The translations under genes were made by a program, and so were the position numbers. From Cylindrodendrum hubeiense (lineage: Eukaryota; Ascomycota; Sordariomycetes; Hypocreales; Nectriaceae), in the NCBI GenBank assembly GCA_014621425.1, contig JAANBB010000221.1:1-64000 (forward strand): 64,000 nucleotides of DNA, read 5' to 3'. This document shows positions 42,655 to 53,725 of the stretch, one piece after another. The first letter of the stretch is position 1. Each line of letters begins with the position of its first letter. Under the pieces are notes generated by a model. It ran no database searches. It was given only the letters and a program-made list of their open reading frames with translations, and was not told where the DNA came from.

Positions 42655-45600
42655 ATGGCCGGCCTCTTTTCCCGTCTCAAGGGCAAGGACTCCAAGTCCA
42701 AGAAGAAGGGCAAGGACTCCGATACGCAGCCAGCCCGACCCCGATGGACCGATGCCTACACGCGGACCTCCGTGGAGCCAGAGGAGGTTCACGAACTGAT
42801 CCGATGTTGTACTGAGGAGCTTAAGGCGCGAGGTATGTTACCCCCATAATCTGTGCCTCCATGTGATATCCCTTGCGTCTCCTCCACAGCTTGCTAACTC
42901 TGCGTGTCTTACCATAGCTCTCGATCACCCCTTTCTCCTTCTGCCATTCCGACCTACCTCCGATCCCAGCGCTGTGCGCACCTTCATCCGACACTTCTTC
43001 GAGTCTCACCAAAACCTTCGTGGCGAGCACCTGCTCCAGGAGCTGCGCATGACCGAGCCCATGGTATGTCCACCTGCAACGAACGCGCGACGTGACACTA
43101 ACTTGGCTACAGGTCGTTTCTGGCGTCGCGAAATGGTGCTGGAGCCGTCTTGTAGGCGGAATTGTTGGTTGGGATGCCTACGAACTGTTCAAAGTTGGAG
43201 AGATTGGTATGTCGATCGCAAAATTGTCCACCCCCTCAATCCCAACGGTGTGGCTGACCCGTCTTAGACTCGCACATGGCCCGAGACTCGTTCAAGACAT
43301 TCATCCCCATTAGCGTCGAGAACGGTGCCCGCCAGCGCATTATCTTCGACTATTTCGATCTTTTGGCAGCAATTGCTGCCCACGGCAAGACCAATGGCCT
43401 CGGTGGCCGCAAGCTATCCCGAATGGCCGGTTGGTGGGCCTTCGAACATAAGGACACCAAGAAGGGCTTCGAGGGAGGCTACAATTCCTGGCTGAGGTGA
43501 GTTCCCATGTCTCAAAGCGATTCATCTACTTCAAGTGCTCACGATGACTCCCAGCGCCGCCGATGCCACGAGCCACATGTTCTTCGCGTACCTCCGATCG
43601 CTGTCCCCTGAAGTGAACGTTAGCGGTATTACGATGCTGCCCATGGCCCTTCAGAAACTCGTCCAGGAGACCGAGTATCCTCCTCAACGACCCGAGCTGA
43701 TGATGTCGCCCACGAACAAGGTTGTCATGATCGTCGACACCGTCTCCCCCACTCCATTTGCCCTACTGCGCCGGGCCAACCACTTCCAGTATCGCGATGA
43801 GGACCGGGCCCTTCAGGAGTTCTCCGAGTATCAGGACCCCATTCAAGCTCTGACTGATGAGTGTCGCCGAGTGTTGAAAGCCGTTTCTGCCGCCAATCAG
43901 TCCCAAGTTTCGAGTTCTAAGCATTCTACGAGCTTGCGCGACGCTTCCTGGTCTCGTTTTGAGGATATCGGCTTCACGAGCACTTTGGAGGAGGAGGATG
44001 ACGAAGACGAGAGCGCCATTTCCCAGAGACAACCTCAGGGTTTGAGGAGAGCTCCTGCATCTGGAAACGGAATGGGCAGGCCCACGACCCCATCTTGGGC
44101 TGATTTCCTCTCATCAGGATTCATTGATGAAAACTCAGCTTCCAGACCCAACCTTCTTCTCCCCCCTGACAAGGTCCTCCCTCCCATCGAGACGCAGCCC
44201 AGACAGCGAAGTTCCCAATCCCACCGACCAAGACTCGAATCCGATCGCACCCTTGAACCCGGTGAGCTCGCAAGCATCACCTCGTTTTCTCTCGACGATG
44301 CTTTCTGGTGGGTGTGGATGACCAGTCTGGCCCCTGAAGAACCCGCAGCGCGCAAGTCGGCTTTCGGTCGATGCACAATCATCGAAACCAAAATCCCCAC
44401 TGGCCGATGGCTGGTGATGGAGGAAATGATCGCCGGTGCGGCTCCAGAGCCCGAAGAGGGCGCCTACATTGCGGAGAAGAAGGGCTTCTTTTCTTGGACA
44501 AGGCGCGGAAAGGGTCTGGGTCGACGAAAGTCGGCCGGAAAGTCTGCCCTTGAGATGGCGAACAGCAGCAAGGCCAGCATTGGCCCGGACACGCATGCCA
44601 GGATCCAGGCCAAGGCTGCCCAACTCCGAGCCCAGGAACAGCATGACAAGAAAATGGCTTCGCAGCAACCTCAACGCCGAGGCCGGTCAGACGCAGAGCT
44701 GCTGGCTGAGAAGACTAACAGTGTCCTCACTCTACAGCCGGCCATCATTGGCGAGGCTTCGTCTGCTCTCAAATGGGTCAAGAAGTACGACAAGGGTACC
44801 ATCAAGGATGTGTACTTGGCCAACAGCAACGCAGGTCGTGGCATGACCATGTCTCCAGTTCCCTCGGAACGCCTTGACGACGACGCCGAGTTGAACGGGG
44901 GAATGAATGGACATGAGCAAGCGCCCGAAGTGCCCGCTAAGGAAGCGGCGCCTACCCCAGTGCAGTCTCCTGTTGTTCAGTCTCCTGTTATTCAATCACC
45001 TCCTATCCAATCTCCCGTTATCCAATCTCCCGTTATCCAATCTCCTCCCACCTCTCCGGATGTCAAGAAGGAGACCGCAAGGAAGCCTCTTCCCGCGGTG
45101 GAGAAGCCAGAAGAGACTCCAGTCCCAGAGATTGTGGAGCCCCCAGTCAGCCCCGTTCCGCCCCCCAAGGACGATATCTTTGACGAGGTTGCTCGGGACA
45201 CTGTTGTGTCTCCAGAGCCCACTAGCCCCGACAAGAAGGGTAAGAAACTTCAGAAAGAGGTCAAGGAAGGTCGAGGCTTCCGAAAGCTGTTCCGCAAGAA
45301 CCGAAGCTCCAAGCTGCCCGATAACGCTGCTGCCGAGGTCAACGGCATGCTGCGAAAGGACCAGGCCACTCCCGAGCCTCCTGTTCAGCAGATGCCCACT
45401 CCTGTGGAGACACCCGAGCCCACCGCTGAGCATCCCGAAGTTGTCGCCGAGGATCAGGTGAAGTCCACCGCTGAGGGCGTGGATGAGGATGGCAAGCCCA
45501 AAGAGGGCGCCTCCGCGTTCAACCAAGGCCCCCTGGAGGATCAGCCCGCGTTCGTCCCTGATACTGATGGAGAAGATGACGCCGTGCCACCCCCCATCGG

Positions 45601-45976
45601 CCGGCGTCAGGCCTCCAACCCCAACTTGGCTCCCTCGCAGCCCGAGGAGAAGCTGAGCCAGAGCGCCGGACCCGGTGTCCAGGACCGCTGGGCACAGATT
45701 CGCAAGAACGCCGCCGAGAGAGCTGCTACTCGCCAGACTGATGAGCAACCTCGAGTACCATCTCACAAGGCTGCCGATGGTGAGGATGATACCAGTGGAG
45801 AGGAGAGTAAGTTGACCTTGGAGCTTCCCCTGACTATCCGCAAATTCTAACTCTTCTATTAAGCCATTGAATCTCGTGTCGCTCGCATCAAGGCTCGTGT
45901 GGCCGAGCTGACTGGCAACATGGAGACCAACGGTGGTCCTCAAGCAGCTACCGCCGCCGCCAACGCCCGTCGCTGA
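42655..45976 (+). CDS. MSB1: Msb1/Mug8-domain morphogenesis protein
   Basis: Spliced model: 42655-42832, 42918-43063, 43113-43206, 43268-43496, 43555-45806 and 45864-45976, giving 1003 residues. All five introns have GTATGT/GTGAGT/GTAAGT donors and fit phase. The start MAGLFSRLKGKDSKSKKKG is basic. The Msb1/Mug8 (DUF1708) domain spans about 30-480: EEVHELIRCCTEELKARALD, PFRPTSDPSAVRTFIRHFF, VVSGVAKWCWSRLVGG, ARDSFKTFIPI, GWWAFEHKDTKKGFEGGY, AADATSHMFFAYLRSLSP, EYPPQRPELMMSPTNKVVMI and SPTPFALLRRANHFQYRDE. This domain is RhoGAP-like. The C-terminal half is disordered, with a QSPVI repeat and many PxP motifs. Yeast Msb1 links Cdc42/Rho1 signalling to glucan synthesis at polarised sites; a hyphal-tip role is inferred. 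Confidence 0.92.
44960..45050 (+). repeat. 15 bp tandem repeat in MSB1 (QSPVI units)
   Basis: Six units of roughly CAATCTCCCGTTATC, coding Gln-Ser-Pro-Val/Pro-Ile. Early units use CAGTCTCCTGTT and later ones CAATCTCCCGTT, so two sub-types are visible. Confidence 0.85.
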
Positions 45977-47099
45977 ACAAGCACACCGCGTCTCGGATCT
46001 AATTATCGAGGCTCACCGATGAGACCATTCAAAAATTCTGTTTTCTTTTTTTCGGATATTATCACGCAACTCGCCGCTTTTACACTCGCCATTAATGTGG
46101 CAGGGCCCCGATACCCATCCACGCCCACCCACACCTAATACAAGCCGTCGCTTCTGTTTTTATTTCGTCTCTTTTTTCTTCCTTTGACACATATGATACC
46201 ACTAGAAGAGGGAAGAAGAAAAAGTCACGCGAGCACTTGAAAGCCCAGGAGAAGGGGAAGAGGGGAACGGAAGGGGGGAAAGGGCGAGGAGCCGTGAAAG
46301 CTCCTCTCTGGGTCTTCATACCTGGTGTTTTCTTTATCCTGGGCGAAAAGAGGAGATGTTTTCGGATCAAATCTAGCTTTTGACTTTTTTCCCATCATAT
46401 TTATATGTTCCCTATCTTCTGTTACCTTCGTCGGGGGTGAGCGAGTGGTTTCCCTTATCACTATCGCCACCACTACTACTATCCCCCATCCATCCATCGT
46501 TATCCGACGGATTTGAAATGTCTACCTAGGTAGTTGCGAAAGCGCTGTTGCTTGAAAACCAAAGATATCTGCTACAATTTTGATTTGATGAAATGAGACG
46601 TTACTTTGTGGTTCATCAACCGGCGAAATGGCAGTCAGGCGTCTACTGTTACCATAGGGTACCGATAAAGAATTTGACGACATGAATTTTATACGTCATT
46701 TTTACTATCATCATCCACTTGCCGTGCTGTCTGGAGCAATGGTTCCCATGTAGAGAAAGTATTACTGTTTGCACGCAGCTACAATTTTAGCACCTAAATA
46801 TTAGCCCTATCATGTGTGTATACATCCTTAACCTAAAGGCAACTATTTAACATCAGGGAATAAATCACTAAAATAAAATGTTGTATTAGGGAATAAAGAA
46901 CGAAGATAAAATATAGCATTAGGATAAATAAATGCTGATAATTAGCCTTCCTAGATTTCCCTGCTCAGATGTCATATTTGGTGCATTGCTAGCAATTCTC
47001 TTTTGAAACAGCTGTACACGGACGTGTGCGAATAGCAATACTCTATATATTTATTCCAGCATTGCTCAACATACAATCCATTTACCCCAATAAACTATC
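45977..47099. other. Convergent 3' region with an AT-rich island
   Basis: 1.1 kb between the MSB1 and DUF726 stop codons. Left part: GA-rich on the plus strand. At 46522-46533 lies a perfect palindrome CTACCTAGGTAG. From 46540 to 47060 the sequence is AT-rich, with AGGGAATAAA-type words repeated near 46853 and 46888. No coding frame is seen. Confidence 0.5.
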
Positions 47100-49530
47100 C
47101 TACGGATGTCCCGTTCGACCACGCTCATCCTCGTCACTGCTCTCATAATCAACCATGACAATTGCCCCGTACTCTTCATCGTCGCTCACATTTGACTCTG
47201 GTGTCAGGGCACGCGGAGCCTGTGCTGCCGGTGCCTTCTCTGCGACGCGCTCAGTGGGGCGTCTTGGGAGCACAGGGATATCCTCTTCCAACTTTTCAAC
47301 CTGTGTCGAACGACGCGGCAAAGACGGCTGTTCATCATTCGAAGGGGCGGTAGGGCGTCGAGGTAGGATTGGGGATGCCTCCACGTCCTCTCCAGCCTGT
47401 TGCCGAGGCAGTGGCTGGTCCTTGGTATCTGGCTCCTGGATCTTTTCCTCCTGAGGTGGAGGTGCGGATGGGGAGACGAGGCCAGGGGGGGGAGATAGTT
47501 AGGCCACGAAGATCGGCCGTCAGCTTTTCCTGACTTGGGGACTGGTCTTTATGGACATCCTTCGACGGGTCTGCGTCAAAGTCAATCAGGCTTCCCTCCA
47601 CCTGATGCTCCTTCATCTTGATAAGATCGTCCTTTTCAATCTCTGTGCCAGCCTTGATTCCGACGAAGCCACACTTCCGCAGGATCTCGCCTGTTAGGTC
47701 GGGATATCGCAAGTGACCACTAACGGATTCGCTCAAGTCCAAGTTCTCAAGACCCTCGACATTCTTCACAGCCTGTAAGCCAGCAACACCCAGGGCAAGG
47801 CTATGTGCGCGGTACAAAAACCCAAGAATCATGTCATTCTCGGAGTAGACGTTGAAGATCTTCCCAGAAACAACACTTCGCAGCGTACGCCAGTGAGCCG
47901 GAGTTGAGGGCGCTGGCGCGCCGATAATGACAACGCTGTCGATGAGTCCAAAGGCATGTCGCTCAGCTAGCGACTGTAGACAGGCATGGATGGCTGTGGC
48001 ACCGAGGGAGTAGCCCACAAGAGTAACTGGGCGCTCGCCCTGGACCTTGTTGATAAGAGCATCAGCGAGGAGCTTGCCAGCCTTTCTAGAGCGGTTATGT
48101 GCGCGGTTAAACGGGTTGTCAACATTGGCTGCCGCAGCGAGCACCTGAACAGGCCAGAGAGCCGCGAGCAGGGTAGCGAGGACGGTGCGCTTGAGGATTT
48201 CAACCTTGATCGTGTTCCACGCGAAGGATCCGACCAGAGCACGCAGTGCACTTCCAAGAGCGAGGAGAGTTTTCAACTCGTAACGAAGGGCAAAAACCTC
48301 GGCGTCGTCGTTGAGGACACGCCACGGTTTGGTGATGTCATCCTCTGTGTCGAGCCACCCGTTGATTCCTATAGTAACACGGAGGCGATGTGCTTGTTGT
48401 GCTTTCTGGTCTTCAGCCTGGAATTTCTTCCCCCACTCCTCCTTGAGCGGGATAAATCGAAAGTCTTCGACCTCCTTTGCATACTCGTCCATCATCTCCC
48501 CCTGTCGATAACTTCAGCATAATTTCAGGAATATGACAACAATGGGACTTACAGTCATCTTAGCTCCATAAGCGCCGAAAAGAGCTCCAACGAGAGCTCC
48601 GTTCATCCAGAATATACCAAGGAAGCTGGCCACTCCTCCCAGTCCCACACCTCCGAGAACACCGCCGATAGCACCAGCAACTAGAGGTGCGGCCAGACCA
48701 CCGGTAACACCGATAACAGCAGCGCCCGCAACAGAAGCCAACCCGACTTTCCAGAATCGATTGAACTTATTGTCTTGACGACGCTTGGCAGCTTCAGCCT
48801 CCGCCGACATTGCCTCTTTCTGTTTATCATCTGCGGCAGATGACTCAAGGAGAGATTTGGCGATCTCAACCTCTTGTGTCATGATGAATGACTGAGGGAC
48901 TTCCAACGCAGAAGCAAGATAAAGGGCCAGGGTTCGTGAGTGAGCTGAATACTTTCCTGTTGAAAGAAGTAAAAGCAGAACACAGACAATGGACTCCCTC
49001 CTGTCTTCCTGTGGGATAGTCGTCAATCTTGTCGGTATCGGATGGTACAGAGCCTGGAGCGAGATGACATCTTTCGACTTGTCAATTTTGACTTCACCGA
49101 AGCTGATGAGATTCTCACCTTCTTCGGGAGTATCCAGTTTAATCCTCTCCATGGTGTCAAGGCGCTTCTGTCTCTCGCCCTGAATCTTTGCGTCATCTGG
49201 CACGCGCGCGATCTCCTCGAGCTTGGGCATGAGCTCACGTTTCCATTCAGTCATATGTTTTATGGCAGCCTTTTGAACCTGCTGGGCCTGTTTGGAAGCC
49301 CTGTTCCGAATCTGCTGTTCGCGCTGCCGAGATTCATCGTCATTGGCCTTGGAGCCCTCGCCTTCATCGCGAGGAGTACCTAGGGCTACAGGACCAAGCT
49401 CATTGTCGGGGGTCTCCAGCTGAGCGATCATGTATTGAGTGATCTCGTTGACGAGCTTGTAGAGCGCCTTTCGACGGGCGGGGTTGAGGCTGATGACAAT
49501 CTGCCGCGGATCAGAGCAGAGTGGCGCCAT
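47100..49530 (-). CDS. DUF726 alpha/beta-hydrolase (TMCO4/Mil1-like), out of frame near its 3' end
   Basis: Model: complement of 48553-49530 and of 47100-48501, with a 51 bp intron (GTAAGT to GACAG). The N-terminal half has a coiled coil (RQREQQIRNRASKQAQQ) and helical blocks, then a glycine-rich hydrophobic region (SVAGAAVIGVTGGLAAPLV to MNGALVGALFGAYGA), as in TMCO4. The hydrolase core has VTIGINGWLDTEDD, the nucleophile elbow VGYSLGATAIHA (near residue 490), and VIIGAPAPS. At 47485-47492 a run of eight C (minus strand) breaks the frame: upstream codes DLRGLTISPP, downstream another frame codes PGLVSPSAPPPQEEK and four LPRRPT-type motifs to a stop at 47100. Removing one C joins them into about 792 residues. 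As written, the frame instead ends near 47335. Sequencing error is the simplest cause; the function is uncertain. Confidence 0.85.
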
Positions 49531-51405
49531 GTTGCAGTACTCGCCCTCTCAGAGCCAGAGCGCACCGGTCATTCAATGTCTCGGGGCTGCCAGAATGAGG
49601 ATCCGGGCTTCGGCGCTTGGCTGTCTGTTGGGAGTTTTAGCAACAGAGCTCATGTTGCCGGTAAGGGAGTGGTGGGACGCCCTACGTCATGCCACCCACT
49701 GTGGGACGGGGAGATCGGGCCACTAACCTCGTATGCCGCCGTGTGTCTACAGAACAGTCTGGCACTTGAATACTGATACCGTCCAGTGGTCTGGAGAGCT
49801 CGATCACAGCTTGATTCTGGAGATATTTATCACTCCAATGTCGGGTGTATGTGTCCATGCCGTACCACAGCCCGCCTGTTGGTTCTCCTGATCCTCTAGG
49901 CAACAATCATCACGTGCTTACCCAGTAGCATCGTGCGGAATCGGAAACGCCAAGAACCTAAATATACAAGCACTTCATCGGCATTCCTCCATCAATAGCG
50001 AGGCGTTTATTCTCATTTAACGGCTATCATCTAGGTCAAATGCGTCTACTCCGATTACGCGTCCCTTCAAGCAAACATATTTGTGGAAGGGCGCCATGTT
50101 TTAGGGAAGCTTAACAGACAAGCGCAATGGCTGTTCGGGATGGGCAAACCTAGCAAGGGTCCCCATGTAAGACCCCAGAATGCGGGCAAAATACCACAAC
50201 AGCTTGAATGAAATCTGAACAAGCTGTATTTATTCTCGGCATTGAGAGCCGGCAGGTTCTCAGTTGCGTGTCTTCTTCCTTCTAGTGTTGATCACCTTGC
50301 GATTTGATAATATTGCTACTGGTGGATTTCACATCAGGACAGGTCGTCAGACTCACAGACCCAGTGTCTGGACAAGCATTCAAATGGTTATATTCTTCAA
50401 GGCGAACCGGGCGAGCAACTCGGCCATCTCATTTTCTGTCTCTAGAACCTCAATCCTGCTCTTCTGGTCTATGCAGCTGAATAGATATCAGCATTCTTGA
50501 CCGGTGCATAAAGTAATCGCATGGCAGTCTTTGGCACAAATTGCAAACACTTCTTAAAGATCGAACTAGGTGATGGCATAAGAATACCACTGAATAGCAT
50601 ATTAACTTCCCAAGAAGCTATTTGCATCATTGAAATCTCATATGTAATGTCAGCAATGGTATGTGGTGTATTACGTAGACCCTCGATTGAGTCCTTGATT
50701 TGAATGGAATACTTGAAGACGAGACTAGTGCGTATAAATTATACTTAGAGGATCATTGGCAACAACTTCAACCGTAGTTAGCCGACCAGTTGAGGTTATT
50801 TGTTAGGGCAAACATGTAAAGGTTAGAGACGAGTCCGTCAAGAGGAACGACTTCATTCAGCCGTGTCAAGCCTCGTGCCCTATTTACCATTGATGCAGAG
50901 TAGGTAGTAGCTACACCTTCTCGTAGAGGCCAATATGGAAGACCCTTCTTATGGTGTGTTCTTATGATTTCAATAAACATTACTGACAGAGTGAGTTGTT
51001 CCTTGACTAACACGAACACCCATGTCTAAAATTCATAACATAATGACTTCAACACTAACCCCCATCACAATAACGCTGAGCAATATCAGAAGGATAACAC
51101 TATCACAGGAAATACACTAGGTTTATTTCCTCAGATACAACGGTTGACGAAAATGGTTGTGCTTGATCGTCTCGGAAGCCAAGAACTCTAGGGTAGGCAG
51201 CTGTGGTGGGGCGATAAGAGAATGTTATTAGTGAGCGATAAGACCCAGCCCCGCTAAAAAAATAAATGCGACTTGGACGGCTTCAACTCGGGCTTCCTAA
51301 CTTCTTCCACGCTCATTACTTTCTGCTCCTTTGTTTGACAAGATCCCGAACACCCCACGCCACAGGGCATTCCCCGAAGCTTTTTGTCAATAGCTGCTCG
51401 TTATA
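49531..51405. other. Divergent intergenic region, AT-rich, no supported gene
   Basis: 1.9 kb between the DUF726 gene (leftward) and TMA23 (rightward). Bases 49900-51250 are clearly poorer in GC than the flanking genes and hold only short frames (60 to 80 codons). It could be an old degenerated insertion or simply a relaxed intergenic stretch. No terminal repeats, transposase remnant or RNA gene was recognised. Confidence 0.5.
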
Positions 51406-52041
51406 ATGGACGCCCACGCCCTCCTATCCTCCCAGGGCTGGCGGGGAACTGGCCATTCTCTCCACAAGACAGACGACTCGATTGGCTTGTCGAAACCCTT
51501 GTTGCTGTCGCGCAAGGACAACACCAAGGGATTGGGCCAAAAGCAGCACTTCACAAGCGACCAATGGTGGATGAATGCATTCGACGAGCAGTTGAAGGGA
51601 CTCGACACTTCCAAAGACGGCAAGGTGGTGCAGACCATCACCACCGGCAAGTTGAACACCATCGACAAGAACTTGGGGAAATACTCCGTGTACACATCAT
51701 TTGTGCGAGGAGGATTCCTCGACGGAACCGTCAGCAAACTGGAAATAAATGACTCGTCAAGCACAGAGTCTTCCGAAGACAGTGTCGACCAAGAACGCGC
51801 GAAGAAGTCCAAACCCGAAGCCCGAAAAGAAACCAAGGAAGAGCGGAGAGCAAGAAAAGAAGCGAAGCGAAAGCGAAAGGAAGAGAGAGCCCTTGAGAAA
51901 GCCGCCCGACGGGAGCGGAAGAAGTCGAAGAAGGCAGCAAAGTCATCAACGGAATCAAGCGACGCGGACGACGAGAAGCGCCGACGGCGAGCGAAGAAGG
52001 AAGAGAAACGGAGACAAAGAGACAAAGAGTCGAAGAAATAA
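51406..52041 (+). CDS. TMA23: Tma23-like G-patch nucleolar protein
   Basis: A single frame of 211 residues. The N-terminus MDAHALLSSQGWRGTGHSLH is a G-patch-like motif (GWxGxGHxL), followed by GLSKPLLLSRKDNTKGLGQK and DQWWMNAFDEQLKGLD. This order is characteristic of yeast Tma23, a nucleolar protein needed for 40S subunit biogenesis. The next block, GKLNTIDKNLGKYSVYTSFVRGGFLDGT, is also conserved. The last 80 residues are extremely Lys/Arg/Glu-rich (KEERRARKEAKRKRKEERAL), a probable nucleolar localisation and RNA-binding tail. No intron is needed. It converges on THG1, with stop codons 99 bp apart. Confidence 0.82.
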   Translation: MDAHALLSSQGWRGTGHSLHKTDDSIGLSKPLLLSRKDNTKGLGQKQHFTSDQWWMNAFDEQLKGLDTSKDGKVVQTITTGKLNTIDKNLGKYSVYTSFVRGGFLDGTVSKLEINDSSSTESSEDSVDQERAKKSKPEARKETKEERRARKEAKRKRKEERALEKAARRERKKSKKAAKSSTESSDADDEKRRRRAKKEEKRRQRDKESKK

Positions 52042-52139
52042 TGGACTAGAGACATATATGGCGAGTCGCATCTGCATAGAGAAAGCATCTTCACGGCGTT
52101 TGGGTAGATAGTTCTGAATGATACCCCCCAATTGGATAT

Positions 52140-53373
52140 TCATGTTTCTTTCGGAATCTTGCCAGGCTTGTTGGAGAGAATCCACGGCCTCCTGTCCCAG
52201 AAGTCATCCTTGATGATGTCCATGTGCTCTACAAGAATCCGCGCCTTGGCTCTGCGCTTCTTGTCGTTCTCCTTCTGAGTCTTCGACTGCGTAATCGGCT
52301 CCGCCAGTGAATCGATGGTTTGCGTAACATTGTGGCTATCGGGATCCACAAGCTCGTACTGCACACGATTAGCACCATTTTGGACTGAGGGACGGTCTAT
52401 ACATACGTCGCGAAATATAACGCTTCCCTTCTTGAACATCTCTGGCTCGTTGTTATAGTTGATAGAGAATCGCGAAAATAGAATCTCGTTCTTGTCTGCA
52501 GCCACCGTGCCCTGCCATGGTTATTAGTATGGTTCTTAGCAGGATACTCAAAGTACTCACTGCGAGAGTTTTCTCAGCTTCTTTGTTATCAAGTCCTCCA
52601 AGTTGAATCAGCGTCCAAAATGATGTATTGTACAGGTTGTTGATGTGGCCTTTATTGTCAGCGCGGGCGCTCCTAGTGATGGGATGGTGGTGACTTACAG
52701 TCCACTTGTCGCCAGCTCAAGTAGTCTCGGAGATTCTGGACGCTAGGGTAACAGACTGCTCGACCATCGAAAGTCGGAAGGGGAAATGAAAGAGGAGTAT
52801 CGGGGAAATGATTCGACCATGAAAATACATAGTTGGCGGTAAATGTAGAAACAACGGTGCTGACGAGCTTGCTGCAGGTGTGTTAGTCACTGGCATTTAC
52901 AGGGACTGTTCGGGGCCACTTACCTGTCTCTCCTATCGAACAAGGTACAAGACTTGTGGAAGACAAAGCTAAAAAAAAATAAGCATTGCAGCTAGATCAA
53001 CAGTGATAGGGTCCTGACCTGTATTCGTCACTGACGCCGTAGGCAATGGTAATGTCGGGCAGATCAGCCACAACGGCTCTGGCAGCTGTGTTCATGAGAT
53101 CCAAGGCCCGACGATCGTTTGGCTTCTGGAAGTTGTATTTGGCGCACATCCTTGTCACTGTCAGAAAAACTTGCCCCGACAGAGAGGCGGAGGTTGGGGC
53201 ATATGTTACTTTGTGAAGGCTCGTCCATCTACTCGGACCACGATCCAGGTATTGGGCAGCAGAGGATCGGGAATCTCGAAGTCACGAACATACTCGAATC
53301 TTGGGAGGATTAGAAACACGCATGATGAGACGCAGTTGAATATACGGGAGGAAACTCACTTGGAGTTTGCCAT
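52140..53373 (-). CDS. THG1: tRNA(His) guanylyltransferase Thg1
   Basis: Spliced model with eight exons: complement of 52140-52358, 52407-52511, 52561-52649, 52699-52871, 52924-52968, 53019-53150, 53210-53299 and 53360-53373, giving 288 residues. The first exon is only 14 bases. Each junction was fixed by phase and by family sequence. Catalytic residues are present: VVRVDGRAF with Asp 29, and [12 protein letters not shown] with Asp 76 and Glu 77, the same numbering as in human THG1. Other hallmarks are [66 protein letters not shown] and [17 protein letters not shown]. The enzyme adds G-1 to tRNA-His by 3'-5' polymerisation, the identity element for HisRS, and is essential in yeast. The intron density is high for this window. 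It is divergent from SWD1, with starts 353 bp apart. Confidence 0.96.
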
Positions 53374-53725
53374 GTTTGCGAATCTGGAAGTGGCCGTCCA
53401 GTTGAGGAAAATGAGTGTTTGCGCGGGGATGTTGTGTCACTGTTTGAGACTTAGAGGGGCAGTGAGGTGAGAATTGTTAGTGCAGCCCGCGTGGTCAAGG
53501 AGAGGAGCGCAGACGCTTGGACCAGCCAATGCCTTACCGTCACCCCAGGGCGTCCTGAACCTGATCGGCCATGTTGTAGCGGAGCTCAGCCTTGCAGATT
53601 GAACTCCCGCCTCCAACGCGGCTACGACCGATATTTTAGAGTCCTGCCGCAACACCCCCTCCATCCTCATGGAACGCGACGAACCCGATCCCTAGCTTCG
53701 ACGTCGCGCAGAGCGCCGCTTCGCC
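53374..53725. promoter_or_regulatory. Shared divergent promoter of THG1 and SWD1
   Basis: 352 bp between two divergent start codons. No gene or clear repeat is seen; the half nearer SWD1 is C-rich (CGCAACACCCCCTCCATCC near 53649-53667). Confidence 0.5.
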
